From Candidatus Segatella caccae (lineage in GTDB: Bacteria; Bacteroidota; Bacteroidia; Bacteroidales; Bacteroidaceae): a stretch of 42,735 nucleotides of DNA. Position numbers and translations under genes: made by a program. The stretch lies in contig USOQ01000016.1 in the NCBI GenBank assembly GCA_900556395.1, positions 1-42,735 on the forward strand. Direction: 5' to 3'. Under the pieces are notes generated by a model. It saw only the letters and a list, made by a program, of their open reading frames with translations, made no database searches and was not told the DNA's origin. This document shows, one piece after another, positions 1 to 7,407 of the stretch (within the stretch, counting starts at the first letter, position 1; each line of letters starts with the position of its first letter).

Positions 1-400
1 TGAGGGCAAGACCCTCTTCCTCGTTGTACTTCTCGAGGTCATCGACGTACTTGATGGGTTCTGGCTCATGGTTGACGGTGAAGACATCCTGTCCGATACC
101 GTTGTACATACGCTGGAGCATAGGGTCGTGGTCAGCGTCCTCGTTCTCTACGGGGAAGTACTCCTCAATACGCGAAATGCCGTTAAGACTCATGTTCTGA
201 GTTATCTCAACGGCATTCGTACTCCAGGGAGTAATCATTTCACGGCGTGGACCCACATAGAAGCCCTGCAACTGCTGGGCGTCTTCTAATGTTGCGTCAC
301 CATAAAGCCAACAAAGTTCATTGATTTCGTCCTGAGATGGCTTGTGGTCGATCTCGGTCGCAATCACACTCTTGGATGGAGTTCTGAAAAAAAGAATCAT
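1..400 (-). CDS. purL: Phosphoribosylformylglycinamidine synthase (PurL), N-terminal part
   Basis: This gene reads leftward from an ATG at 398-400 and runs off the window edge, so only the first 133 codons are visible. The translation begins MILFFRTPSK and contains GPRREMITPWSTNAV and GISRIEEYFP, which are typical of the N-terminus of the large single-chain FGAM synthase of Bacteroidetes. The full enzyme makes formylglycinamidine ribonucleotide from FGAR, glutamine and ATP in cytoplasmic purine synthesis. The visible part is the N-terminal PurS-like region, so no catalytic residues can be checked. A TAnnTTTG-type promoter lies just upstream on the same strand, so the gene is probably the first of its own unit, divergent from the OmpA-family gene. 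Identification is by recalled family sequence and is strong. Confidence 0.93.
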   Translation of the reverse strand, partial: MILFFRTPSKSVIATEIDHKPSQDEINELCWLYGDATLEDAQQLQGFYVGPRREMITPWSTNAVEITQNMSLNGISRIEEYFPVENEDADHDPMLQRMYNGIGQDVFTVNHEPEPIKYVDDLEKYNEEEGLAL

Positions 401-445
401 ACTTAGTTTTTCTCTTTTTATTGTTAATGTATTTCTTTTCGACTG

Positions 446-453
446 CAAAGTTA
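446..453 (-). promoter_or_regulatory. Promoter -7 element of purL
   Basis: On the minus strand this reads TAACTTTG, a match to the Bacteroidetes -7 consensus TAnnTTTG, 45 bases ahead of the purL start codon. No clear -33 TTTG was matched, so the call rests on the -7 box and its position. Confidence 0.6.
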
Positions 454-571
454 GTGTAAAAAGGAGAGACTACAAAGAGAAAGGCGATTTTTTTTGCTTT
501 TTATGGTGCCGTAAGGGTCCGTAACTGCTCTGTAACCCTATAAAATGTTCTCGTTCTAAAGCATAAACTTG

Positions 572-720
572 ATTAACTCAACTTTTGCAAATGGGGAAGT
601 TAAAGAATTTAAAGAAGTTAGAGAAGTTAAAGCCATATGCTTTATCGCTAAATATACCCCCAAAAGGCTATTGGTTATAACTTCTAACGACCGAAGGGAG
701 TGATAACTACTTAAACTTCC
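572..720 (+). repeat. Dispersed intergenic repeat, copy A
   Basis: This stretch matches, in inverted orientation, the sequence at 3925-4089. Shared landmarks in the same order are CTCAACTTTTGCAAATG, GGAAGTTAAAGAA, CATATGCTTTAT, CTATTG and ACGACCGAAGGGAG. Within the copy, GAAGTTA..AGCC is answered by GGCT..ATAACTTC, so the core can fold into a long hairpin. It carries no coding capacity and looks like a MITE- or REP-type intergenic element. Alignment was by eye, with several indels. Confidence 0.75.
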
Positions 721-750
721 GTACATGCGGAAATTCAGTTAAAAGTTCCG

Positions 751-828
751 TTCGAAAGTTTTGAATATGTATTCAAAGCCTTTGAACGGGTATTCCGAAG
801 CTTTGAACATATATTCAAAGCCTTTGAA
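751..828. repeat. Array of four 15-base dyads at exact 21-base period
   Basis: Copies lie at 751-765, 772-786, 793-807 and 814-828, separated by 6-base spacers. Copies two and four are identical perfect palindromes, TTCAAAGCCTTTGAA; copies one and three are degenerate (TTCGAAAGTTTTGAA and TTCCGAAGCTTTGAA). The 21-base period equals two turns of B-DNA, so all dyads face the same side of the helix. It could be a cooperative operator array or a non-functional repeat patch. The site is about 385 bases ahead of the OmpA-family start codon. Confidence 0.8.
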
Positions 829-840
829 TAGAGATTTGTC

Positions 841-880
841 TGTGGTTTAACGATTTCTGTTGTGGTTTAACGATTTCAGT
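841..880. repeat. 20-base tandem duplication
   Basis: Two adjacent 20-base units, TGTGGTTTAACGATTTCTGT and the same with CAGT at the end, differ at one base. They directly follow the dyad array. Function unknown. Confidence 0.8.
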
Positions 881-1115
881 TGACCACTTTACGCTTTATT
901 GATAATACGAGTTGACTCAGTTATTACTTATTTATAATTCCCGTTGACTCACAGTATTTGTGAAATGTAACAACTCATGTGATAATATGAGATTTAGAGT
1001 AATTATAAGGGACCTTTTGTAAGCTTAAAACGTTAAAAATAAGGAGAAAGGGCTCAAAGGTGGTTAAAATTCCATAAATGGACTTGACAAAAGGCTTTTA
1101 TTCAAGTCTTATTCA

Positions 1116-1123
1116 TAACTTTG
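1116..1123 (+). promoter_or_regulatory. Promoter -7 element of the OmpA-family gene
   Basis: TAACTTTG matches TAnnTTTG and lies 90 bases ahead of the chosen start codon at 1214. This argues against the upstream TTG at 1121 as a start, since that codon would overlap the promoter. Confidence 0.6.
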
Positions 1124-1213
1124 CATCATAAAAAGATGCGTGTATACAGAATTATTGAAACCCGAATCAGAAACTCAATTTATCAACTAAGCAAAAATAA
1201 TAACGAGAAGAAT

Positions 1214-2068
1214 ATGAAACAGACCAAAACTTTAGCGATTATCGCAATGGCAGGTGCTATGCTTGCAACAAGCTGCGCCAGCAAGAAAGAATTGCAGAAC
1301 TGTCAGGCTGAGAACAAGGAGTTGACAGGTAATTATCAGGAGACTAAGGAGCAGCTCGCTGCATCACAGGCTCGCGTTACTACTCTCGAGGATCAGCTCG
1401 CACAGATGAAGAAGGACTACTCTTCTATGCAGACAGCTCTCGACAAGAGTTTGAACAATGCTAATCAGAACAACATTAGCATCGAGAAGCTTGTAGACCA
1501 GATCAATGAGTCTAACCAGTACATCCGTCACTTGGTAGAGGTGAAGAGCAAGAGCGACTCTCTCAACATGGTCCTTACCAACAACTTGACTCGCTCTTTG
1601 AGCAAGGAAGAGTTGAAGGAGGTTGACGTTCAGGTGCTCAAGGGTGTGGTATACATCTCTCTGGCCGACAACATGCTCTATCAGAGCGGTAGCTACGAGG
1701 TGAACAGCCGTGCACAGGAGACTCTGAGCAAGATTGCTAAGATTATCACTGACTACAAGGATTACGACGTACTCGTAGAGGGTAACACCGACAACGTGCC
1801 TGTTAGCACTACCAGTGCCAAGATGAAGAACATCCGCAACAACTGGGACCTCTCAGCTCTGCGTGCTTCTTCTGTAGTTCAGTACTTGCAGGATCACTTT
1901 GGTGTAAATCCTAAACGCCTCACAGCAGGTGGACGTGGTGAGTACAACCCTGTAACTACCAACGATACAGAGGTAGGCAAGATGCGCAACCGTCGCACTC
2001 AGATCATCATCACTCCTAAGCTCGACCAGTTCATGGATCTCATCGACAAGGCTCCAGAGGAGAAGTAA
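1214..2068 (+). CDS. OmpA-family peptidoglycan-binding lipoprotein
   Basis: A 284-residue outer-membrane lipoprotein that probably ties the outer membrane to peptidoglycan. Residues 1-21 form a lipoprotein signal ending ATSC, with Cys21 as the lipidation site. Residues about 25-120 are rich in Gln, Glu, Lys and Leu with heptad character and should form a coiled coil. The last 140 residues are an OmpA C-terminal domain: a GNTDNVPVS segment carries the Asp, and the NWDLSALRA and RNRRTQI segments fit the diaminopimelate-binding pattern. The start at 1214 was chosen because it gives a clean signal peptide and lies downstream of the promoter. The gene stands alone, with its own promoter and a strong terminator. 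It has no transmembrane barrel, so it resembles Pal or YiaD-like proteins rather than OmpA itself. Confidence 0.9.
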   Translation: MKQTKTLAIIAMAGAMLATSCASKKELQNCQAENKELTGNYQETKEQLAASQARVTTLEDQLAQMKKDYSSMQTALDKSLNNANQNNISIEKLVDQINESNQYIRHLVEVKSKSDSLNMVLTNNLTRSLSKEELKEVDVQVLKGVVYISLADNMLYQSGSYEVNSRAQETLSKIAKIITDYKDYDVLVEGNTDNVPVSTTSAKMKNIRNNWDLSALRASSVVQYLQDHFGVNPKRLTAGGRGEYNPVTTNDTEVGKMRNRRTQIIITPKLDQFMDLIDKAPEEK

Positions 2069-2102
2069 ACAGATATCGTTTTAGATATTTTTTTAAGAAA
2101 AG

Positions 2103-2149
2103 AAAGGCGTGCCATAGGTTTTTACTTACGGCGCGCCTTTTTGTTTTTT
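2103..2149 (+). terminator. Intrinsic terminator of the OmpA-family gene
   Basis: AAAGGCGTGCC (2103-2113) pairs with GGCGCGCCTTT (2130-2140) with one G-U pair, followed by a T-rich tail. It lies 35 bases after the stop codon. Confidence 0.88.
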
Positions 2150-2201
2150 GAATAAATCTTAAAATTATCCACGAATAGTTGGCTTATTGACGATTATTGC
2201 T

Positions 2202-2209
2202 TACCTTTG
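2202..2209 (+). promoter_or_regulatory. Promoter -7 element of the thiamine operon
   Basis: TACCTTTG matches TAnnTTTG. A TTG at 2179-2181 is about 20 bases upstream, a fair -33 position. Transcription would begin just before the riboswitch at 2236. Confidence 0.7.
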
Positions 2210-2235
2210 TGAGCGAAAATCGTAAATCAACAACA

Positions 2236-2320
2236 AGAAATAAGGGGTGCTGCACTATTGTGCTGCTGAGATTATACCCATAGAACCTGACGCAGATAAT
2301 GCTGCCGCAGGGATATTTCT
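2236..2320 (+). promoter_or_regulatory. TPP riboswitch (THI element)
   Basis: The conserved TPP aptamer words occur in order: GGGGTGCTGC, CTGAGA, ATACCC, GAACCTGA, and a GATAATGC..GCAGGGA segment. The closing P1 helix can be seen: AGAAATA (2236-2242) pairs with TATTTCT (2314-2320). Such aptamers bind thiamine pyrophosphate and shut off expression of thiamine genes. Here the aptamer sits between the promoter and thiD, with an 80-base expression platform of undetermined mechanism. It is expected to govern the whole thiD-to-second-thiE unit. Confidence 0.95.
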
Positions 2321-2400
2321 ATTCCGTATCGTCTTTTAGAATTGTGGTCAAGGTGTGTGCCAGTAACCTCTTCGTAAAGTATTGTTAGAACAACTGAGAT

Positions 2401-3216
2401 ATGAGGTATATTTGTGCATTGACCATTGCTGGTTCCGACAGTTGTGGAGGAGCTGGCGTACAGGCAGACATCAAGACCATGTCGGCATTGGGAGTCTATG
2501 CGGCATCGGCGATAACTGCTGTTACTGTGCAGAACACGCAAGGCGTACAGGCTATCCAAGCCATAGACCCCGAAATCGTGGCAGGACAAATCAGGGCTGT
2601 TATGGAAGATATACAGCCCAGCACCATCAAAATAGGAATGGTGAACGATAAGTCCACTATTCAGGCTATTGCCAATACCCTAAAGCTTTATCCCGAAACC
2701 ACACTTGTGGTCGACCCCGTCATGGTGTCGACCAGCGGATCTATGCTCATGCAGCAAGATGCTCTCGACGTCTTTTGCCAGCAACTCTTGCCCATGGCCA
2801 ACTTGCTGACGCCCAATGTTCCCGAGGCCTCCGTACTCTCTCATACCTCCATCCGATCGGTAAGCGACATGGATTGTGCTGCTCAGTGCATCCTGGCGTT
2901 AGGCTGTAAGGCTGTACTGATAAAAGGTGGGCACTTGGAAGGCGACAGCAAAATAGATAAACTCTATCTTGCCGATGGTAGAACCGAAGTCTATGAGCAT
3001 GCCACGATAGAAACCCGCAATACTCATGGCACTGGTTGCACGCTTTCTTCTGCCATAGCCTCGTTCTTAGCCCGTGGTGAGGAGATGTGTCTTGCCATAG
3101 CCCAAGCCAAGAATTATCTGTCGCAAGCTATAGAGGCAGGCAAGGATGTGGAGATTGGTAAAGGACACGGTCCTGTCGATCATTTCTTCAATCCTGAGAA
3201 ATTGATGATTCGGTAA
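2401..3216 (+). CDS. thiD: Hydroxymethylpyrimidine (phospho)kinase ThiD
   Basis: A 271-residue cytoplasmic kinase that phosphorylates HMP and HMP-P to HMP-PP, the pyrimidine half of thiamine. The N-terminus has the family signature AGSDSCGGAGVQADIK, then VVDPVM near residue 103 and TPNVPEAS in the middle. The ribokinase-fold anion-hole motif THGTGCTLSSAIAS lies near residue 204, with its Gly-Thr-Gly-Cys loop. Length is normal for ThiD (about 260-270). It is the first gene after the TPP riboswitch. The ATG at 2401 is chosen because the core fold starts at residue 2-3 and nothing earlier is in frame. It is not fused to ThiE, unlike in some bacteria. Confidence 0.95.
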   Translation: MRYICALTIAGSDSCGGAGVQADIKTMSALGVYAASAITAVTVQNTQGVQAIQAIDPEIVAGQIRAVMEDIQPSTIKIGMVNDKSTIQAIANTLKLYPETTLVVDPVMVSTSGSMLMQQDALDVFCQQLLPMANLLTPNVPEASVLSHTSIRSVSDMDCAAQCILALGCKAVLIKGGHLEGDSKIDKLYLADGRTEVYEHATIETRNTHGTGCTLSSAIASFLARGEEMCLAIAQAKNYLSQAIEAGKDVEIGKGHGPVDHFFNPEKLMIR

Positions 3217-3256
3217 TGATGAACATTGTGAAGTAGGCTCTTGAGCAGCCCCCTCA

Positions 3257-3299
3257 CACAAGATACGAAAACGGAATAATCCTCACAAGATACGAAAAC
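3257..3299 (+). repeat. 16-base direct repeat in the thiD-thiE gap
   Basis: CACAAGATACGAAAAC occurs at 3257-3272 and again at 3284-3299, immediately ahead of the thiE start. Function unknown; it may reflect a local duplication that created the spacer. Confidence 0.75.
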
Positions 3300-3307
3300 A
3301 AAACAAT

Positions 3308-3937
3308 ATGATACAGTTTATAACCCATTCCAATGAGCATTACGATCATGTAGAAGGTGCCAGGTTGGCTTTGCAGGGCGGTTGCCGCTGGATTCAGCTG
3401 CGTATGAAGGACGCGGTGGAAATAGATTTTCTTCGGGCGGCAAAGAAGATAAGACAACTATGTGATGAATATCATGCCACATTCATTCTCGACGACCATG
3501 TGGAGTGGGTGGGGCTTACTGGTGCCGACGGCGTGCACCTGGGCAAAAACGATATGCCTGTGGACGAAGCACGTAATATGTTGGGACGAAACCGAATTAT
3601 AGGAGGCACAGCCAACACCTTCGAAGATGTAGAGCGACTTCATCGTCAGGGAGCCGACTACATCGGCTGCGGTCCTTTCCGCTTCACCACTACCAAGAAA
3701 AATCTGTCGCCTATCCTGGGGCTGGAGGGTTATCTCAACATCACAGAGCAGATGAAGGCTCATGACATCCAACTTCCCATCGTCGCCATCGGAGGCATCC
3801 TGTACGAGGACATTTCTGCCATCATGCAGACGGGTGTAACGGGCATTGCTGTGAGTGGAGCTATCCTGAATGCCGAGAATCCAGTAGAAGAAATGAGGCT
3901 TTTTGTCTCGGCTTCGGATAATAATGTTAGAAGTTAA
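3308..3937 (+). CDS. thiE: Thiamine-phosphate synthase ThiE
   Basis: A 209-residue TIM-barrel enzyme that joins HMP-PP and thiazole phosphate to give thiamine phosphate. Visible family motifs are QLRMKD at residues 30-35 (pyrophosphate and HMP-PP binding), LDDHVEW, GADGVHLGKNDMP, IGGTANT, YIGCGPFRFTTTKKN and VAIGGI, followed by GVTGIAVSGAI. These match catalytic ThiE rather than a degenerate paralogue. It is second in the riboswitch operon, 91 bases after thiD. The last four or so codons and the stop lie inside copy B of the dispersed repeat, so the C-terminal tail has probably been replaced by repeat sequence. Confidence 0.93.
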   Translation: MIQFITHSNEHYDHVEGARLALQGGCRWIQLRMKDAVEIDFLRAAKKIRQLCDEYHATFILDDHVEWVGLTGADGVHLGKNDMPVDEARNMLGRNRIIGGTANTFEDVERLHRQGADYIGCGPFRFTTTKKNLSPILGLEGYLNITEQMKAHDIQLPIVAIGGILYEDISAIMQTGVTGIAVSGAILNAENPVEEMRLFVSASDNNVRS

Positions 3938-4089
3938 GAGAAGTTATCTCTCCCTTCGGTCGTTCGGGAAGTTAAGAGACAATAGTCTTTTTGGGGTGCA
4001 TATGTTGTATATTCAGCTATAAAGCATATGTCTTAACTCCTTTAACTCCTTAACTTCTTTAACTTCCACATTTGCAAAAGTTGAGTAAT
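3925..4089 (-). repeat. Dispersed intergenic repeat, copy B
   Basis: Inverted relative to copy A at 572-720, with the same order of landmark words. It begins within the last codons of thiE and fills most of the 186-base gap to thiC. The core again has self-complementary arms (GAGTTAAGACA.. against ..TGTCTCTTAACTTC), so it can fold as RNA within the operon transcript. It could affect mRNA stability or partial termination between thiE and thiC. Confidence 0.75.
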
Positions 4090-4123
4090 ATGTAACTACA
4101 AACTAAAACAACTTATTATATTA

Positions 4124-5713
4124 ATGAAAACAAAAATCAAGTTTGATTATCCTTCTTCCGAGAAGGTTTATCTCAAGGGAAAACTCTTCCCCGACCTGAG
4201 AGTGGGCATGCGCAAAGTGCGTCTTACCCCTACGGTTACTTTCGAGGGCGATGTGCGCCATGAGGAGCCCAACGCCCCAGTCTATATCTATGATACAAGT
4301 GGCTGCTATAGCGACCCCCATGTAGAGATAGACCTGAACAAAGGTCTACCTCGTCTGCGACAGAGCTGGATAGAGAATCGCAAGGAGGGTGAGACACAGA
4401 TGTATTTTGCCAAGAAAGGCATCATCACACAGGAGATGGAGTACGTGGCCATCCGCGAGAATATGAACTGTGAGGAGCTTGGCATCAAGACCCACATCAC
4501 ACCTGAGTTTGTGTGTAAGGAGATAGCCGAGGGAAGAGCCGTTATCCCTGCCAACAAGAAGCATCCTGAGTCTGAACCCATGATTATAGGAACCAACTTC
4601 CTGGTTAAGATTAATACCAATATAGGCAACTCTGCCACCACTTCGGGCATCGAAGAAGAAGTGGAGAAAGCTGTGTGGAGTTGCAAGTGGGGTGGCGACA
4701 CGCTGATGGACCTCTCTACGGGTAACGATATTCATGAGACGCGAGAGTGGATATTGCGCAACTGTCCTGTACCTGTAGGCACTGTGCCTATGTATCAGGC
4801 CTTTGAGAAGGTGGATGGCAAGGCAGAAAACCTTACATGGGAAGTGTTTCGCGACACGCTTATCGAGCAGTGTGAGCAGGGTGTGGACTATTTCACCATC
4901 CACTGCGGCATCCGACTGAAGAATATCCATCTGGCAGACACTCGTCTTACAGGTATCGTGAGCCGAGGCGGAAGCATTATCTCCAAGTGGTGCAAGGTAC
5001 ATCAGAAGGAAAGTTTCCTCTACGAGCATTTTGATGACATCTGCGATATCTGCGCCAAGTATGATGTAGCCATCTCTTTGGGCGACGGCTTGCGTCCAGG
5101 TTCTACCTACGATGCCAACGATGCAGCCCAGTTTGCCGAACTCGACACGATGGGCGAGCTTGTGGAACGTGCCTGGGCCAAGAACGTACAGGCGTTTATC
5201 GAGGGCCCTGGTCATGTGCCTATGCACAAGATTAAGGAGAACATGGAACGCCAGATAGAGAAATGCCACGGAGCGCCTTTCTACACCTTAGGTCCACTTG
5301 TCACCGACATTGCCCCTGCCTACGACCACATCACCTCTGCCATAGGAGCTTCGATGATAGGCTGGTATGGCACTGCCATGCTTTGCTATGTCACTCCTAA
5401 GGAGCATCTCGCACTGCCCGAGAAGGAAGACGTGCGCACGGGTGTGGTTACTTATAAGATTGCTGCTCATGCTGCCGACTTGGCTAAGGGTCATCCAGGT
5501 GCTGCTGTGCGTGACAATGCACTGAGCAAGGCGCGCTACGACTTTAGATGGAAAGACCAGTTCAACCTCTCACTCGATCCAGAGCGTGCCTTGGAATTCT
5601 ATAAGACAAGCAATCGCGTAGACGCCAACTATTGCACCATGTGTGGACCCAACTTCTGTGCTGCCCGCATCAGCCATTCGCTCAGGAGTTGCGAGGAGCA
5701 GAAGGAAGCATAA
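4124..5713 (+). CDS. thiC: Phosphomethylpyrimidine synthase ThiC
   Basis: A 529-residue radical SAM enzyme that rearranges aminoimidazole ribotide into HMP phosphate. The C-terminal cluster motif CTMCGPNFC (Cys-x2-Cys-x4-Cys) is intact near residue 507. Other hallmarks are GTNFLVKINTNIGNSA, DLSTGNDIHETREW, RNCPVPVGTVP, TIHCGIR, SRGGSIISKWC, SLGDGLRPGS, EGPGHVPMHKI and TDIAPAYDHITSAIG. Length is between the short archaeal and the long E. coli forms, with a modest N-terminal domain. It follows thiE in the operon after the inserted repeat. Oxygen-labile chemistry fits an anaerobe. Confidence 0.97.
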   Translation: MKTKIKFDYPSSEKVYLKGKLFPDLRVGMRKVRLTPTVTFEGDVRHEEPNAPVYIYDTSGCYSDPHVEIDLNKGLPRLRQSWIENRKEGETQMYFAKKGIITQEMEYVAIRENMNCEELGIKTHITPEFVCKEIAEGRAVIPANKKHPESEPMIIGTNFLVKINTNIGNSATTSGIEEEVEKAVWSCKWGGDTLMDLSTGNDIHETREWILRNCPVPVGTVPMYQAFEKVDGKAENLTWEVFRDTLIEQCEQGVDYFTIHCGIRLKNIHLADTRLTGIVSRGGSIISKWCKVHQKESFLYEHFDDICDICAKYDVAISLGDGLRPGSTYDANDAAQFAELDTMGELVERAWAKNVQAFIEGPGHVPMHKIKENMERQIEKCHGAPFYTLGPLVTDIAPAYDHITSAIGASMIGWYGTAMLCYVTPKEHLALPEKEDVRTGVVTYKIAAHAADLAKGHPGAAVRDNALSKARYDFRWKDQFNLSLDPERALEFYKTSNRVDANYCTMCGPNFCAARISHSLRSCEEQKEA

Positions 5714-5791
5714 TCGTGCTTGAAGGCACCATTTATGGCAAAGAGTATTTTTTAGAATCAACTTATTTTCAAAAATAAAAAACTTAAAAAA

Positions 5792-6565
5792 ATGATTGAA
5801 ACACAAGTATCCAAAGGTATTATCAGTACCTATTTTGACAAACTTCAGCGTAATCTCGACCTTGATGTAGCCATTGTTGGTGGAGGTCCTTCTGGTATCG
5901 TAGCTGCTTATTATTTAGCTAAAGCTGGTTTAAAGGTAGCTCAGTTCGACCGCAAACTCTCTCCTGGTGGCGGTATGTGGGGTGGCGCCATGATGTTCAA
6001 CCAGATTGTCATTCAAGAAGAAGCTATGCACATCGTAAAGGATTTCGATATCAACTACGAGACTTTCGAGGATGGTCTTTACACCATCGACTCTGTGGAG
6101 AGTACTTCTGCACTGCTTTATCATGCCGTACACGCAGGTGCTACCATCTTCAACTGCTATTCGGTAGAGGACGTTATCTTCAAGAATGATGTGGTAAGTG
6201 GTGTGGTTGTCAACTGGACTCCAGTGCTTCGCGAGGGCTTGCACGTAGACCCACTCAACATCATGTCAAAGTATGTCATCGACGGTACAGGTCACGATAG
6301 CGAGATGTGTAAGGTTGTGGCTCGCAAGAACGGTATCAAGTTGGATACAGCCACTGGTGGTGTTATCGGTGAGCGTTCATTAGACGTAGTAGAAGGCGAG
6401 CGCATGGTTGTCGAGGGAACTCGTGAGGTCTATCCAGGACTCTACGTATGCGGTATGGCTTCTTCTGCTGTTGCAGGCACTCCCCGCATGGGACCTATCT
6501 TCGGCGGTATGTTGCTTTCAGGTAAGAAGGTGGCTGATGCTATCATTGAGAAACTGAAGAAGTAA
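5792..6565 (+). CDS. thi4: Thi4-type thiazole synthase, sulfide-dependent (His in place of the sulfur-donor Cys)
   Basis: A 257-residue homologue of eukaryotic and archaeal THI4, which builds adenosine-diphospho-thiazole from NAD, glycine and a sulfur source. The Rossmann motif VGGGPSG is at residues 29-35, followed by SPGGGMWGGAMMFNQ (57-71) and near the C-terminus GMASSAVAGTPRMGP. In yeast the sulfur donor is a Cys; at the aligned place this protein has His151 in GLHVDPL, as in catalytic archaeal Thi4 proteins that use free sulfide. That suggests a reusable rather than suicide enzyme, fitting an anaerobe. No ThiG, ThiH, ThiF or ThiS is seen in the operon, so Thi4 is the likely thiazole source. 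Codon use is unusually biased to GGT, GCT and TCT compared with neighbours, which could mean high expression. Confidence 0.93.
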   Translation: MIETQVSKGIISTYFDKLQRNLDLDVAIVGGGPSGIVAAYYLAKAGLKVAQFDRKLSPGGGMWGGAMMFNQIVIQEEAMHIVKDFDINYETFEDGLYTIDSVESTSALLYHAVHAGATIFNCYSVEDVIFKNDVVSGVVVNWTPVLREGLHVDPLNIMSKYVIDGTGHDSEMCKVVARKNGIKLDTATGGVIGERSLDVVEGERMVVEGTREVYPGLYVCGMASSAVAGTPRMGPIFGGMLLSGKKVADAIIEKLKK

Positions 6566-6577
6566 TATCTATTCCAT

Positions 6578-7168
6578 ATGATGAAATGGATCGTGATAAC
6601 CTCTCCTGACTTTTTGTCGGGAGAGGCTCTTTTCATTGACAGACTTTTCCGTCATGGATTGGATGTGCTTCATCTGCGTAAGCCTGGAGCTACAGAGGCA
6701 GAGTGTCGCCTCTTGCTGAGCGAGATTCCTTCTCGTTGGCACAGCAGGATTGTGGTGCACGAGCATTTCTCGTTGGCCACAGAGTTCTCGCTCCTTGGCA
6801 TTCATCTCAATCGTCGTTGTCCTGATGTTCCTATGGGGTTTCATGGGCATGTGTCTTGTTCCTGTCATAGTCTCGACGAGGTAGTGGCTGCTAAGTCGCA
6901 TTGCAATTATGTCTTTCTGAGTCCCATCTTCGACAGTATCTCCAAGCAGGGCTATTCGGCTTCCTTTACCGACGACGACTTGCAGCAGGCTCATGCTGCT
7001 GGTATCATCAACCACAAGGTGGTGGCATTGGGGGGCATTACTTCTTCACACATTCCGCAGCTCAAAGACTGGGGCTTTGGAGGTGCTGCTTTCTTGGGTG
7101 ATGTGTGGAGCAGGATGCACGATGACAGGATAGATCAATATCTGGACACCTTGCGCTCGATTCTCTGA
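6578..7168 (+). CDS. Second ThiE/TenI-family protein
   Basis: A 196-residue TIM-barrel protein of the ThiE/TenI superfamily, 12 bases after thi4 and last in the operon. It has a LHLRKPG segment near residue 32 where ThiE has QLRMKD, an IVVHEHFSLA strand, LGIHLNRR, YVFLSPIFDSISKQGY and VALGGI. The family fold is clear but the substrate is not. The Lys-Pro-Gly in place of Met-Lys-Asp makes it less like catalytic ThiE, so it may act on the thiazole half (TenI-like tautomerase or a partner of Thi4), or be a weaker thiamine-phosphate synthase. Two adjacent ATG codons (6578 and 6581) could both start it. Position next to thi4 favours a thiazole role, which is inference. Confidence 0.85.
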   Translation: MMKWIVITSPDFLSGEALFIDRLFRHGLDVLHLRKPGATEAECRLLLSEIPSRWHSRIVVHEHFSLATEFSLLGIHLNRRCPDVPMGFHGHVSCSCHSLDEVVAAKSHCNYVFLSPIFDSISKQGYSASFTDDDLQQAHAAGIINHKVVALGGITSSHIPQLKDWGFGGAAFLGDVWSRMHDDRIDQYLDTLRSIL

Positions 7169-7206
7169 TATCCTTCAGGCATTGTTGCCAAACCTCAGTC
7201 TCCGCG

Positions 7207-7236
7207 TTTATCCATCTTCGCTTTATCCATCTTCGC
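7207..7236. repeat. Perfect 15-base tandem duplication
   Basis: TTTATCCATCTTCGC occurs twice in direct contact (7207-7221 and 7222-7236), in the gap between the thiamine operon and icd. No function is evident. Confidence 0.85.
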
Positions 7237-7365
7237 TTAGTGTGAACCCGTTGGGGTGATAGTCAGATTCCCAAAAGTATTCTGCAAAATAACTGAATGT
7301 ACAACAAAAATGTACCATTATGAAAGAAAAATGCGAAAATATGTTTCTCTTTAAATTATTATTCG

Positions 7366-7373
7366 TAATTTTG
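7366..7373 (+). promoter_or_regulatory. Promoter -7 element of icd
   Basis: TAATTTTG matches TAnnTTTG, with TTTC at 7344-7347 as a plausible -33 element 18 bases upstream. The icd start codon follows 34 bases later. Confidence 0.65.
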
Positions 7374-7407
7374 CAAGCAAATTATCAAAAAATGTAAGAG
7401 AAAGCTT

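Larger units (their letters stand above)
401..1213. other. Gene-free spacer between purL and the OmpA-family gene
   Basis: About 810 bases with no credible coding region. It holds the purL promoter, one copy of a dispersed repeat (572-720), an array of four 15-base dyads (751-828), a 20-base tandem duplication (841-880), and the promoter of the downstream lipoprotein gene. The rest is AT-rich and featureless to the eye. The word GTTGACTCA occurs twice near 910-955. Confidence 0.8.

Noticed and set aside
751..828. Short CRISPR array
   Set aside because: Repeats are 15 bases with 6-base spacers, far too short, and no cas genes are present.
4346..5269. 307-residue open frame antisense to thiC
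   Set aside because: Shadow of a highly conserved gene; no leader, promoter or domain.
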